Assembly (NCBI RefSeq): GCF_943734655.1
Contig: NC_071354.1
Span: 144,126,642 to 144,190,641, forward strand
DNA: 64,000 nt
Direction of reading: 5' to 3'
Source: Sabethes cyaneus
Taxonomy: Eukaryota > Arthropoda > Insecta > Diptera > Culicidae
Positions 19,728 through 32,290 of this stretch are shown piece by piece. The translations under genes and the position numbers were made by a program. The stretch's first letter is position 1, and each line of letters starts with the position of its first letter. The notes below the pieces were generated by a model. It was not told the origin of the DNA and did no database searches. It was given only the letters and a program-made list of their open reading frames with translations.

Positions 19728-19969
19728 TAGTGAATTCATAAATTAACCTGGGTTCGTGCTAACTCGAACCCGAAATTTATGAACGATACGGGCAGTTTGA
19801 CAGATCGACCCGTAAACCGTAATGCTAGACAGTTTTAACCTGCGCTTCAAACTGAATGCTGTCAGTTTAACCGAGATGCAATCTCGGTTAATTTATGAAC
19901 GCTTTGACAGCACTTCGATTAAAACTGAGTGCTAATCGACCTGAGCCAGGTTAATTTATGAATTCGCTA
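19728..19969. mobile_element. PIF/Harbinger-type MITE, unit 2
   Basis: Copy of the element at 12970-13211 with the same TTA flanks, duplicated as part of the segment rather than by its own transposition. Confidence 0.75.
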
Positions 19970-19976
19970 TTAGTGT

Positions 19977-20114
19977 ACGGTATGTAGGGAGATTTATGTA
20001 TTTTGGACAAGCGTTACGCGTACTCTATTTTGGACATTAACGAAAAAATGAAATGGAAATCTCCAAAATAAAGTACGAGTAATGCTTATCCAAAATACAT
20101 AAATTACCCATACA
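19977..20114. repeat. Foldback element with TATTTTGGA arms, unit 2
   Basis: Exact segmental copy of 13219-13356. Confidence 0.6.
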
Positions 20115-21997
20115 GCTATCCAAAATATCTAAAATACATTCACACTGTCTGATTTTAATGTTATCTGCTTACATCTTAGCGTAAATTGTAAATGAAAAAG
20201 TCGTTGTTGTCAGGATCAGGATGAAATATTTGAAATTGCTGTCGCTGTGGGAATGTTATAGAATAAATTGTTTCAATTCCAAAAATGTAGTCAATGAAAG
20301 TTAGATGGTCTAACTTCTGTAATCTGTAATTTAGTCTAATCTGTGACTGCAGTTTCATATTGCACCGACTATAATAGCTTGTATACTTTAATACACAGGT
20401 ACAATCTACTGAAATGTTGGCCGATATATCCAGTACCAACTTTTAGTTAGTGAATATAATATGCGACAACAAAAAATATTGTTGACAATTCCAGTCACTA
20501 ACAATCCAGAATTAATAAATAAAACAAAAATATGTATTTATGTAATTGATATATAAACTGGATGACATTGATGCACATATCTTCTCGAGATTCACAAACT
20601 TTGCACGAACCTACCAATATCTGATTAATCGTCTACGCGTGGAACACTTTTACGCATTAGTAGGCAGGGTTGTAGAAGTGTATGCACTAGTGCGTGAACT
20701 ATAATAGTTCTGCACAATCCGAAACTACTCAAGCTGCTCTTTCAACGTTGCGAATTCAAATTAGTAATAAGGTCATACACTCGGCCGGAGCGCGCGATCG
20801 GATCGACTGGTTCGAGAGTAACATTTTGCAGACGGTTGCAATCAGAAGTTTTTCTCGGCTACTTTGGCTGCTGCTAATTATGGGCTTTCAAAATCACACT
20901 CAAAAGTACAATTTATTCGACAATGGCTTACAGAACGGCCGGGTGAGTACCACATCCCATCCATCCCTGTCGCCATGCGGACACGTGCATTCCATCGTTG
21001 TTGATCTAAAACGCGCTCAGTAAGTGCTAGATTGCGAATGAACGGCGACGAAAAGAGACCTCGTCACTTCTTGTGGGAGAAGATTTCATCAATTCGTCCC
21101 AGATCTAATTGGCACCCCAGCAGTAGTAGCTGAGAAAAACACCTGTCTTCATCTTTCAGCTAAGTAGTCACTGTGTGGGGTTCCTATGACCGCGGTTAGG
21201 ATTGCTACGCTCGAATTTATTCAGCGAAGATGAATGCATTAACCTCTACCACCCTACCGATTTTTCTCAGGTTGATCAGCATTGAATGGGTTTGATTAGA
21301 TGCTTGTTTTATTCAGCTGCAATGACCGCCAAGCGAATAATGGTAGCATGGTTTGGAGTATTTTACAACCGTTTAGGGAGTAACAAGCCGTCAGAAATGA
21401 GATAATGTTGACATTATGACCGATTATAAGCCGCGATAAACTTGTAATATCATAAATCAATTTTCTGAAAGAAATGCTCGTTGAAGGCCATTGGCTTAAT
21501 TAAATGTTCATTTTTGATTCGAAAAATTAGAGAGAAAATTTGAGAAGAACATCACAATGCCTGCAGGATCCATAAATAAACTACCTTGATCAAACTTATG
21601 GTGAATAAATATCAGATCAGTTATATTTTAGGAAAAACTCAATCTGGCTATGTGTACTTTATGGTATAATGCAACTGTGCTTTGCTCATAAGGAATTTAT
21701 TGACTTTTGATTTTCATCCCTTTGAGACTTACTAAAGTTACTATAAAATTGCAGCAATGGTTAATATTTTTACCTTTGTTATATTATAACTGTAGAAATT
21801 GGTCAAAAAACATGAAATTGATCCAAGGCCCAGAGAGGGCTGAGTCACATATATCAATCGATAGGGTTCGACAAACTGAGCAATGTCTAATTTTAGTATA
21901 TTTCTAACCGAAGCTAGGACAACTGAGTAATGTCTGTATGTGTGCGTTTTTTACGTGAGGAAACGTACGATGCCGGGAACACTAATGATGTATGTTT

Positions 21998-23385
21998 ACA
22001 TCACGTGGCACAGTGTGAGACCCTAACCCACTAAAAACCTCACGGGCGCCTGACCTAAACCCCACGGAACTACCGTTAAGTATTACTTCGGGGGAAGGCT
22101 GTGTCTGTACACTGCTCCGTAGGCGTCCCGAGACGTGTACCGATTCGAATATGGCGGCTGTCATAATGTCTATTCCTTCACAGCCATCCTAGCAGGATTT
22201 TTCCAGGATGCTTGATGATGCTCCATATTGCTAGACCTTCCACTTTTCCTGCATCTGTTGAGACGTGTACCGATCCGTCATGGCTTCCATCTTCTCACGG
22301 TCACCCTCGCAGAGTTTCTGTCGAGTTCAGAACTGCTCCGTCAAGTTCGCCACTACACTTCTACTTCACCTATCAACACGTACACCGATTTAAGGATGGC
22401 GGCCTACATGACTTCCATCATTTCACGACTACCCTTCACCCGACCATCCACAGCGTCGCTGCTTCATGCTTGACTCTCCGCTTCCACTACGTCTGTCCAC
22501 GTGTCCTATTTAGCGTTGTATGGCCGTTGGTCGTCTCTCCATTTTTGTTGCAGCTGCACCATAATCAGTGCTATTACACTATTGTCGACATTCCAAATAC
22601 TATAGGTTAAAGGTAAAAGGTAGCATCTCATTTCTCACCGCGGCAGATCATGGGCATTCGAAGACTGTTTCTTCTACTTCTCCACATTCTGGACAGGCAG
22701 GTGTCGTTGCGTGTCCGAACTCTGAACCGGTGCAGGTATTGCCTGAAACAATCGCGCCCCGACAGAAACTGCGTCAGGTGAAAGCTGACTCTCCCATGCT
22801 CCCTGTTCAATTAGTTCGATAGAACCGGTATGAGCGTATACGTCCATCTGCCGTTCTCGGTTCTGGTTAAATCTTGTTGTCATTTACCCAACGATTCCTC
22901 CTCTCTCATTAGTTGCCGAATTCCCCTGATGTGTCTTCGTGTGTAGCATTCGTTATCTTCTTCCAGGATGATGTAGATGGGAAGCATTCTGGTGATAACA
23001 CATATTGCCTCCATTGATATGGTTCTGTATGCACTGGGTACTCTCACGGCCATGAGCCGGAGAGTACTATTTAGCTTTACACGATTACGCTTGGTTCGCA
23101 GCGCTGCGATCTAGGCAGAGGCTCCATATCGTAGTACCGACGATGATACGCTGATCAGTAATATCGTTTGCTGATACTAGGCCCGTACCTATTCGGCATT
23201 ATTCTGGCTAACGTGTTGATAGTCTTCGCTGCCTTCTCACAGGCGTATTCGATGTGGGCGTTGAAGTTAAGCATATCATCCATCATTACTCCAAGATGCT
23301 TAAGCATACACGGTGAGGCAATTGCGTGCTCTCCGACAATGATTTTTGTCCGATGTACAGAATTAGAGCTCCTGACCAACAGGTC
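21998..23385 (-). mobile_element. R1/Loa-like LINE 3' part with RT thumb region (unit 2 and beyond)
   Basis: This is the uninterrupted version of the element at 15240. The minus-strand frame runs from 23379 (GEHAIAS, LKHLGVMMDDMLNFNAHIEY, CEKAAKTINTLARIMPN, the RT thumb and connection region) across the duplication edge at 23107 into the same C-terminal tail and 3' UTR. Frameshifts are present. The matching upstream RT palm lies at 24530-24980, separated by the nested insertion 23386-24529. Confidence 0.75.
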
Positions 23386-24132
23386 CTCCGTATTTTTTTA
23401 ACGAGTAGGGAAATCTGCTCAGCACCTTAGAAGATACGGTACTATCAGACACCTGAGAAGACAACTTAGGGAGTGGGGTTTGGTATCCCGACCCCCCTAA
23501 TGAGGCGTGAGAGTCCAGACTCACTAAAACCCTACTCGAGTCTCCAGCCTCAATCCTCCCTGGCACCATCTTATCGGTATTACTTCAGGGAGGGGCTATT
23601 GTGCTTAACGCACCCTCTTAGATGACTACTGAACTATGGCAGTTAGGCTATTTACTCGCCGTTGGTCGGCTTTCCAGCGGTTTTGTAGCTCAAGTATAAT
23701 TTGGGTAGCAGCCGCATTGACCGCTCCCCAGACGTCCGAGCCAGAACACATCCTTTGGACTAAGTTATCCGAAGTAGTGTCCTGTCCGCTCACTGCCTGC
23801 ATGTTGTTTCTCGCGCCCACGAAATGAGGGCATATAAAGAAAGCATGTTCTGCAGTTTCTTCTACATCCACGCATTCGGGACAAGCGGGGGACTCCGCTT
23901 GCCCGAACTTGTGCAGATACTATCTAAAACAACGATGCTCTGACAGAATCTGTGTCAGGTGGAAGTTGACTTCGCCGTGGCGCCTGTCGACCCACCCGGA
24001 TACTTCCGGAGAAAGTCGATATGTCAACCGGCTCTTTGTGGGATCAGACCATGCCCGCTGCCATGTGATCATCGAGGCCGATCTTATGGTACTCAGTATG
24101 CCTCTAGATCAACGTTGGTTGAAGTCCTCAGT
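23386..24132 (-). mobile_element. Nested LINE 3' end inserted into the R1/Loa-like LINE
   Basis: Minus-strand reading gives HGEVNFHLTQILSEH, then FR-stop-YLHKFG, CPECVDVEETAEHAFFICPH and a tail with NLVQRMCSGSDVW and ATQIILELQNRW: the zinc-binding C-terminus of an R1/Loa-like LINE. A 3' UTR-like stretch follows (PGRIEAGDSSRVLVSL, ASLGGSGYQTPLPKL). It belongs to the same family as its host element but sits between two RT pieces of that host, which implies a second, nested insertion. An in-frame stop replaces the Gln of FRQYL. Confidence 0.7.
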
Positions 24133-24496
24133 CCTAATGTTTAGCATAAACATCTGTACATTCTCATGCTCTTATAGCGTAATGCATTCTATCAGACACT
24201 CATTCTCCCGTTATCAATAGATCGAACGTAGTCGATCATAGCTATATGTACCGATCAGCATTAGATAGAATAAATTAGTTATTATCAGACTGACCGTGCG
24301 CGCAGATCTATATCGCTCTGTATCCGATTAAAGTCGAGGATAAATATATCCACCAGTTTCCTGCATTAAAAGTGTTTTAGTTAAAAGATCAGTTTTTGTG
24401 TGCAGTTCTATAGTCCGAAATCCGGCTCAAAGTTGATCCTGTGGAAACACGCTATAAGAGCGTGAGAATGTACAGATGTTTATGCTAAACATTAGG
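24133..24496. repeat. 48-bp inverted repeat enclosing 268 bp
   Basis: 24133-24180 and 24449-24496 are reverse complements with one mismatch (CATGCT versus CACGCT). The arms include TGTACATTCTCA..., so the structure could be an LTR or MITE with TG/CA ends flanked by inverted host sequence, or a local inverted duplication. The enclosed 268 bp encode nothing recognisable and contain several GATC/CGATCA motifs. Confidence 0.7.
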
Positions 24497-24529
24497 GTGA
24501 TAAAGGTTTTGCGCGAACAAATCGCGTTG

Positions 24530-24981
24530 ACGAAATAGTGCAGTCTCCGACGCTGATATTTGCTTGCTACACTGACTTGCGGTTGTTCACCACGATAACC
24601 TCCGTTTTATGATGTGCTAGGTCCAGTTTCCTGGAGCGCATCCAATCTTCGACAATGCTTATAGAGTGGGCAGCCGTCAACTCAACCTGTTTGATAGATT
24701 CACCGTAGACTTCCAAGGTGATATCGTTCGCAAAGTCGACAATCACATACTCCTACCGGGAACTTTAGCTTAAACACCTTGTCATACATGACGCTCCATA
24801 ACACTGGGCCCAGTATGGAACCTTGCGGAATCCCTGCGGTGATTGGAACGCACTTCTGACCCTCCTCCGTATTGCAGCGTAGCACACGATTCTTGAAATA
24901 ATTTTCCAGAATCCTGTACAGCGACACCGGCCCTTGGTCGATCTGAAGCGAATTGGCTATGAAGTACCAACTAGCGCTATT
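24530..24981 (-). pseudogene. LINE reverse transcriptase palm fragment (R1/Loa-like)
   Basis: Minus strand, right to left: VSLYRILENYFKNRVL, TAGIPQGSILGPVLWSVMYD (RT motif with PQG) and, after a frameshift, IVDFANDITLEVYG, where the catalytic F/YADD box reads FAND (first Asp changed to Asn). ELTAAHSISIVEDWMRSRKL and HHKTEVIVVNNRKSV follow. The frameshift and altered active site make it non-functional. It is cut on its 5' side by the (GGAT)n array. Its 3' continuation is at 23379 and beyond. Confidence 0.85.
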
Positions 24982-26414
24982 GATGGATGGATGGATGGAT
25001 GGATGGATGGATGGATGGATGGATGGATGGATGGATGGATGGATGGATGGATGGATGGATGGATGGATGGATGGATGGATGGATGGATGGATGGATGGAT
25101 GGATGGATGGATGGATGGATGGATGGATGGATGGATGGATGGATGGATGGATGGATGGATGGATGGATGGATGGATGGATGGATGGATGGATGGATGGAT
25201 GGATGGATGGATGGATGGATGGATGGATGGATGGATGGATGGATGGATGGATGGATGGATGGATGGATGGATGGATGGATGGATGGATGGATGGATGGAT
25301 GGATGGATGGATGGATGGATGGATGGATGGATGGATGGATGGATGGATGGATGGATGGATGGATGGATGGATGGATGGATGGATGGATGGATGGATGGAT
25401 GGATGGATGGATGGATGGATGGATGGATGGATGGATGGATGGATGGATGGATGGATGGATGGATGGATGGATGGATGGATGGATGGATGGATGGATGGAT
25501 GGATGGATGGATGGATGGATGGATGGATGGATGGATGGATGGATGGATGGATGGATGGATGGATGGATGGATGGATGGATGGATGGATGGATGGATGGAT
25601 GGATGGATGGATGGATGGATGGATGGATGGATGGATGGATGGATGGATGGATGGATGGATGGATGGATGGATGGATGGATGGATGGATGGATGGATGGAT
25701 GGATGGATGGATGGATGGATGGATGGATGGATGGATGGATGGATGGATGGATGGATGGATGGATGGATGGATGGATGGATGGATGGATGGATGGATGGAT
25801 GGATGGATGGATGGATGGATGGATGGATGGATGGATGGATGGATGGATGGATGGATGGATGGATGGATGGATGGATGGATGGATGGATGGATGGATGGAT
25901 GGATGGATGGATGGATGGATGGATGGATGGATGGATGGATGGATGGATGGATGGATGGATGGATGGATGGATGGATGGATGGATGGATGGATGGATGGAT
26001 GGATGGATGGATGGATGGATGGATGGATGGATGGATGGATGGATGGATGGATGGATGGATGGATGGATGGATGGATGGATGGATGGATGGATGGATGGAT
26101 GGATGGATGGATGGATGGATGGATGGATGGATGGATGGATGGATGGATGGATGGATGGATGGATGGATGGATGGATGGATGGATGGATGGATGGATGGAT
26201 GGATGGATGGATGGATGGATGGATGGATGGATGGATGGATGGATGGATGGATGGATGGATGGATGGATGGATGGATGGATGGATGGATGGATGGATGGAT
26301 GGATGGATGGATGGATGGATGGATGGATGGATGGATGGATGGATGGATGGATGGATGGATGGATGGATGGATGGATGGATGGATGGATGGATGGATGGAT
26401 GGATGGATGGATGG
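24982..26414. repeat. Pure (GGAT)n microsatellite, about 358 units
   Basis: A 1.43 kb tetranucleotide array with no interruption that I could find. The left side abuts the LINE RT fragment; the right flank is AT-rich DNA. Apparent WMDG and IHPS proteins are artefacts of a 4-bp repeat that has no stop in any frame on either strand. Confidence 0.97.
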
Positions 26415-29400
26415 CATTTTAATAATTTATAATTATTCTAATAAACAAAATGTTGCCTAGTTGTAACAATTCTCGACAATTATCAATTTTTAATAGTGAA
26501 TATTCACGCATGTTTTTTATTTCCATTTTGAACAATTTATATATAAACTGGAAGGTCTGTCTAAACTCAATTGCTAGTTTTAGCAATGAGAGATGCAATT
26601 TGAATTGAGTAAAGTAAAAATAGCGTTGCGCAATCAGTTTTTCGGCTTGGTTCTATTTTGGGCCTACCCTTTGTTCTCCGCATCCGAGGGGGAATATTAT
26701 TAATAATTCTTACCTGTATACACTGAAATTGCTTTTTACGCGGTTTTTTTAAGCGGTTTTATTGTTACGCAACTCTTTTCACGCGATTTTCGGAATTTAC
26801 GCGATTTTAAAATACATGAAACGTATCCTTCGCGTAAGAAGCGACTTGAGTGTACACTATGGTATTATAGTTGCATATTCGTTTCGCAGCGAGAAATTCA
26901 GGTACAAGTAACACGAAAACAGAGTAGGCTCAATAATTAGAAGCATGTCGAAAATACCTGCCAATGTCTTTGTATCCGTTCGTTCTTAATCGAAATCCCA
27001 TTCTGAATTATTAGAGAAAGGGTGAAAACAAGAGCAAAAATACTTCTCACCCACCTTTTCTCACACAAAACCCACGAAAATATCAGCAACATCGTAAACA
27101 CGAATGATCCGCGCATGATGAACGGAAAAACACTCATAAATGGAATCTGGTTCAAGGAAAGCTGATCGATGAATACGTTTTTGAATTACTCTTGTTCAAT
27201 ACCAGCTAGAGCTGAAATCAAATTGTCAATACAGTAAATTTCTGCATGCACTAATATATTAAACAAAACAATATAATGAATGATGACGAATGCACCAGAA
27301 TCACTTCGAAACCCATTCATGGTCACAGGCGCTAATCCAAAATTTCCCAAACAAAATTTTGTCTTTGAAAGAAGTAGCAAATCAACTAACTTCACATTAC
27401 TATTGCCGCTGTTCATCCTCTTGGTTGCAAGCGTGTTAACCAATAACCACGTTACAAATAATGAACCAAATGGCACTCTAGAGCCTCTAGAGCATAACTA
27501 TCATCATCCAATTGATCACTTTCTGGTTTTTGACTAATGTTCAGCAAACACGTGTGGAAATCAGGTTGATGAGTTCTTTCAAATGCAAACATTTACATGA
27601 TAAAAATTATTCGAACGCCCCGAGTTCAGCACGGCCTATTCGCACTCACTGGCGTCAATCAACAGTGGAATAGAGGTGGCAGCGGGTGATTCGATTGTTT
27701 ATCAAACCTGCCCATCCTCAGAGAAAAGTGTTTTCCCAATGGCCATTCAATACCTGCCCGGCCGGCCCCCGAGAGCGGTCGAGAGTCGGTGACTTGTTGA
27801 CTCAGAAATCATATGCCAGTATGTGCTGCAGCAAACTGGCGGTCCATTGGTATGGCGGGGTGGTCATCAATAGGCGATTATGTCACTGGGCCGTCATTGA
27901 TTCGATTATATTGGTTTCGGATTGAGCGTTTTTGTTTTCGTACGGGATAACTTACATCTTCAGGTGATTCGCTGTATTGATTTAGCAATATTAATTTGGG
28001 GTTAGTACAGTTTACTGCTGATTGTGGAAGACAGTTTGTACCACATTTGTTAGAATGAAGTAAATATTTTTCATTCACAGGTCAAACGGGCTTTTTAAAA
28101 ATGCAGGACATTTAGTTTTATCGCAAAAAGTTGACTCATAGATTAACAAAGCGCGCCAAAAGTCATCTTCCTTTTGCTATCAATGGAAAAACATTGCCGA
28201 AACTGCCTCGGAAATTCAATTATACCGGACTATTTACGTAGACTGACCCATGGTTTCAACACACAATCACTGTGCAACATCCCGCTTAAGATGGCCGGCT
28301 TCTTGCCAACGATAGATAGTCAAAGACGACCGCGTTTCAAGGTTGACGATGTTATTTTACGTTTGCAAGAATTTTCGACTAATTCCACACGAAACGCAGC
28401 TTTTGCAGGCGCAGCTCCAATTAACCGTTGATTGCCATGCTGGACCATGCTTGCTCGTCTAAAAAAAAAAATAACCAAATGAGAAATGCAATTGCTTTTC
28501 AATTCAATTTGCCACTGGAAGCACGTTCATTGAATCTCTGCGAAATGCGGTTTGACGCTGCGTCAGTCCGCGGACATCAGCCGGTTGCTCGAATTTCGCG
28601 TTCCAAGACGTCTGCTACCGCACCTTCGTCAGATTTTCTCCATTACAGACAGTTGGACCTGTGAAATACTTAAGCAATCAAACAGGTTAGATGTCATTCC
28701 GACAGAATGGGATAAGCGTAAAGGGTTGTCCTTATTTTTTACATCTTTGGTTGAAATTGAAATGAGTACAGAACTAATCTTAAACCGCATTCAACATTTG
28801 AAACGACATAGCTAGAGTGACGGATCAACACATTGTAATGCCGTTTCCTTGAAGACTGCTGGAAGCTGAAATTGATCTAACCACAGCATCATTCTTTCAG
28901 TTGGTGGTTTTTCGCAATCAGATAAAACGCAAGGCTAGGTGCTGCTGGTAACCTACTTGCGATTGCACTGATTGAAATAAGAGCACGCTAAATGAGGGAA
29001 ATTATTGTAAGAATCACCTTCGCGTTAAATTGCAACCTGGTTGAAATTGTTGTTTAAAGTAAAATAAGAACATCGCGCTGAATAATATTAAAGATTGTAT
29101 CTGATCTTTTCTTTGTCATTTTGCTGGTTGTAGGAAGTAACCCTGTGTTATGAATGGTGTATGAAATATCATTTTGGTACAAATTGTATACAATTGGTAC
29201 GAATTGTATGCTATCGATAGAATCAAGAAAATGTAATATATCTTTTACAAGTAAATAGTCTAGCGATTTTCAAATAGCTAGCTGTTATTGTTTAGTGAAT
29301 AAGTCTTCTACATGAAAAAAATTAACTTGCAGAAAAATCTTCAATAGATATGTCAACTGCACCACAGTGAATAGCTAGTAAACTACAGCAAAGTAGAATA

Positions 29401-30535
29401 AACTAATCAATTATAAAATCAGTTCAGCTTTATTCTGGGTTCTAGGTTACCTTTACTCTTTCAACACACTGTGGTTTAACTACTGCGGCATTCCGATGTT
29501 CTATTTTTCCGCTGCTGTACTGAAACTAGATCTAAATATATTTATTAGCAATGTGAGTAGCACACAAATCGCGATTTTACAGCGCTTCGTAGGCCTAAGT
29601 ATGACATTGAAAAATATTTAATACGTTTAAGGTTAGGCTTATTCGGAGTCTAGTCTTCTATACACCCCAGCTATTAAACTAATTTCAATATCCGTCAGCA
29701 TGATGTGTGACAGACAGTCGTTAGTAGTAGATCCGAGGCGATGAAGAAACCGCAGGAGCGTGAACCGAGCGAGGAGGGTTGCATTATGACGATGAAACAA
29801 TTGCACTACATATATGAGCAGCTATGACGCGACGGCAACGCGACCGGTTGAGGTCAAATGTTGATCGTGACTTCAGATTTCCCTGCATCAAGTATTTTCG
29901 GTATGTGCTGTACTCTGCTGGGCCTTGCGAGAAATGGAATTTTTGGTTTCTGTGAAATGAATTGTTTGTGGTGGTTCTCAAGCTCATGAGATTGAAAGTT
30001 ACATGATCAGAGATATTCAAGGGACGTTAGTCGTTTTAGTAGTAAACCATAGTGCATCAACTTGTCGTAATCCATTCAAAAAAATATTGCAACGTGGTAA
30101 ACACAAAACTTATATGTTTTGTTAAATTATTATTAACTCCCATTCAGAATGGACTGTTACGTTTTAATTGCAGAGTTTCACTATTCAATTTAGGTTAAAA
30201 GTGAAAATAATTAGCTGAGATGAGCTGTCGTGTTATTTGCGCTACCGGAATTTTGATAGCAAAACAACAGCTGAATTGACTGTCTAATGTGCACTAGGAT
30301 AATCTTTGTGCAACTGGACAGCCACTGTGAAAATAACAAAAAATAATGGTATTTGGATAGGTAATTAAGTTTACTAGCACAAGAGTGGAGTGCTGGAGAA
30401 TTTAAAAAGTAGTAGTAAGGCCATTGCAAATTATTTTAAAGTTTCTGTCACCCCCACCTTTCAACATCGGACATCGAGAAACTTTATGAAACATTTGGCA
30501 TAATAATAAAATGTGGTTTACTAGTAAAACCAAAA
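26415..30535. other. Gene-free DNA with possible regulatory island
   Basis: No protein-coding gene can be supported; the longest open frames (for example 28174-28431 and 28552-28815 on +) have no recognisable domain, signal peptide or splice context. The ACGCGGTTTTT/ACGCGATTTT motifs at 26735-26850 look like a dispersed repeat. The part at about 27610-27935 is GC-richer, has no repeat signature and is a candidate cis-regulatory stretch by composition only. Confidence 0.5.
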
Positions 30536-30749
30536 TACACTCAAGTACTTTTTTACACGGTTTGTTTTTTCGGTTATTAGTTTGTTTTTTCGGTTATTAA
30601 GAAAGGGGCAACTTAGGAACCATTCATTTATTTCTAAATACATTTGGGAGAGGCCCAACATTTGTTACGTAGTTTGTAAACGATCCATAAGTTGCACCGT
30701 TTTTGAGTAATCGAAAAAATAAACCGTGTAAAAATATACTTTAGTGTAT
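30536..30749. mobile_element. Tc1/mariner-type MITE
   Basis: About 210 bp with terminal inverted repeats of about 45 bp: the left end TACACTCAAGTACTTTTTTA pairs imperfectly with the right end ...TATACTTTAGTGTATA. Both arms contain ACACGGTTT(G/A)TTTTTTCG. Ends reading CACT with TA on each side fit TA target duplication by a Tc1/mariner transposase. Next to the left arm a 19-bp unit (GTTTGTTTTTTCGGTTATTA) is tandemly repeated. Confidence 0.65.
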
Positions 30750-31009
30750 AAAAAAAATTGGTTTACTCATATTCAAACTCCGTTTGTTTTACAATCAAGA
30801 AGAATAGTGATATTTAAAATGAATAATTGCATGCAAATTGCGTTGTTGTACATAATGAGTAGTAATAATTACCGGTAAAGTCACAAATATAAGACTCTTG
30901 CATAAACTTCACTTTTGAGTGTATTTCGTATATAACGAGCGAGTGTATTTGCGTACATAACATTCATCTTCAATTAGTTCAATTTAAATTTTTTCTTCCT
31001 TTGCTTCAA

Positions 31010-31800
31010 TTTTCAGTCGCAATCGTTGTTGTAAAGCGTTACAGTTGGCACGCACGATATCCTGAGACATCTCACCTCAAATCTTCTTCAAATATTGCTC
31101 AATGGTATCAGTCAATCCTTTAAAGCTCCCTAGTTTATTATTAGGCTATGGTATGTAACCCATAGAAGTCATGAGAATTCAATTCAGGCGAAGAGGCAGG
31201 TCACCCTTTCGAAGAAATAAAATCCGGAAAATTGTCCTCACACCAAGCTTGTGTAGCTTTCGCCTGGTGAGACGGTGCAGAATCTTGTTTTAATGTTTTT
31301 CGACGATGGCAAGCCAATATTCAAGGCCAATAAGTCAAGTTCAATGAATAGCAGCCTTGAAATTTTTGGAAAAACAGCCCCACACCATCCTAGCAACATT
31401 CTGGAACCTTTGGACGACCAGTTTGTTTCGATGATTTTCAGAAAGATGTGCTGCATATATCCGATCATTTGGTTGGTTGTGGTGATCCTGTAGCAGGATT
31501 TTTTTTTGTCCGGAGACAGAATTCCCCGTTCCTTGGCAGTTTCACGTTCAGGCTGATCTGATTTCCGTCAAATTCGCTCTCTTACTCGTTTGATGGCTTC
31601 CGATGTCCTTACAGTGCATTTACATTTAGGTTTGGGGAATATTTTCTAAGAACCGGCTTCCTTGTAACGCTTGATGGTATGAAAGATAAATCTTTCGTTT
31701 ACTCCGAGTGGCTTCAGCTTTTTTAAAATATCACAAGGTCGAAAATTTTTTAAAAACAAACTTATCGAAAGTTTCCCCTTTGCGCCCATGATCACTCTTG
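31010..31800 (-). pseudogene. ITmD37D-type mariner transposase, broken
   Basis: Minus strand reading starts near 31790 with MGAKGETFDKF, then (frameshifted) LKPLGVNERFIFHTIKRYKE and RTSEAIKRVRERI, the helix-turn-helix DNA-binding half. A divergent middle follows with GAVFPKISRLLFIE. The catalytic end has QQDSAPSHQAKATQAW (second Asp, codon at 31282-31284) and SSPELNSHDF (third Asp, codon at 31168-31170). Thirty-seven residues separate the two Asp, which fits the ITmD37D (maT) group. Several frameshifts, in-frame stops (one replacing the Trp before PASSPEL) and a shortened middle show it is dead. Terminal repeats were not identified. Confidence 0.75.
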
Positions 31801-31924
31801 AACTCTTAAACTCTTAAACGAATGAAAATTCAAAACAAACTTGCAAGCTGTGTTAATACAATCTAAACGAAAAATATGCATACACATCTGTGACTAACCC
31901 ATTTTTAATTAGACACGTGCAAAA

Positions 31925-32290
31925 ACACTGATAGTTATTGCTATTCGTCATCGTCGTCAGTAGCATAGAGCTGGGGTGGCTCGCGCTGTTTCAAGTAGTC
32001 CTCTCCATTCAGTTTGATCTTGGGCCACTCGTCGCCAATTCCCCAGTCGTCTCGGAAGTCAAAAATCACTTTCGACCTGGTCGAGCGATGTTGCGTATCG
32101 AGCCGCTTAGTTCCTAGTGCTGGTGCGGTTGTTGAAGAGAACTGTTTTCGTCGCACCGTCGTCCGGCATTCTTACAACGTGTCCGGCCCACCGTAGCTTA
32201 CCGGCTTTCCCCAAATGCGCGATTCATACGCCGCAGCCACTCTCCGCTTTCAGTTTATACTCCGTCGAATATCGTCAGCAGCACCTTCGG
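31925..32290 (-). mobile_element. LINE C-terminal fragment, minus
   Basis: Minus strand, with frame changes: VRRKQF, ARYATSLDQVESDF, GNWRRVAQDQTEWRGLLE. This is the usual C-terminal end (DQVE...NWRR.AQDR..WRG) of an EN-RT LINE. It ends in a short run of GAC/GAT triplets at about 31940-31955, the LINE's 3' tail. It abuts a plus-strand fragment of a similar LINE at about 32290. Confidence 0.65.

Noticed and set aside
24934..26460. WMDG and IHPS repeat proteins of about 490-510 residues
   Set aside because: Pure (GGAT)n, open in every frame on both strands.
28174..28815. Two overlapping-region plus-strand reading frames of about 85 residues
   Set aside because: No domain, signal peptide, splice context or codon pattern that sets them apart from chance.
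31941..32156. Minus-strand protein with an acidic DDDDE C-terminus
   Set aside because: Another frame of the same strand reads DQVE...NWRRVAQDQTEWRG, the C-terminus of a LINE; the acidic end is the LINE's GAC/GAT tail.
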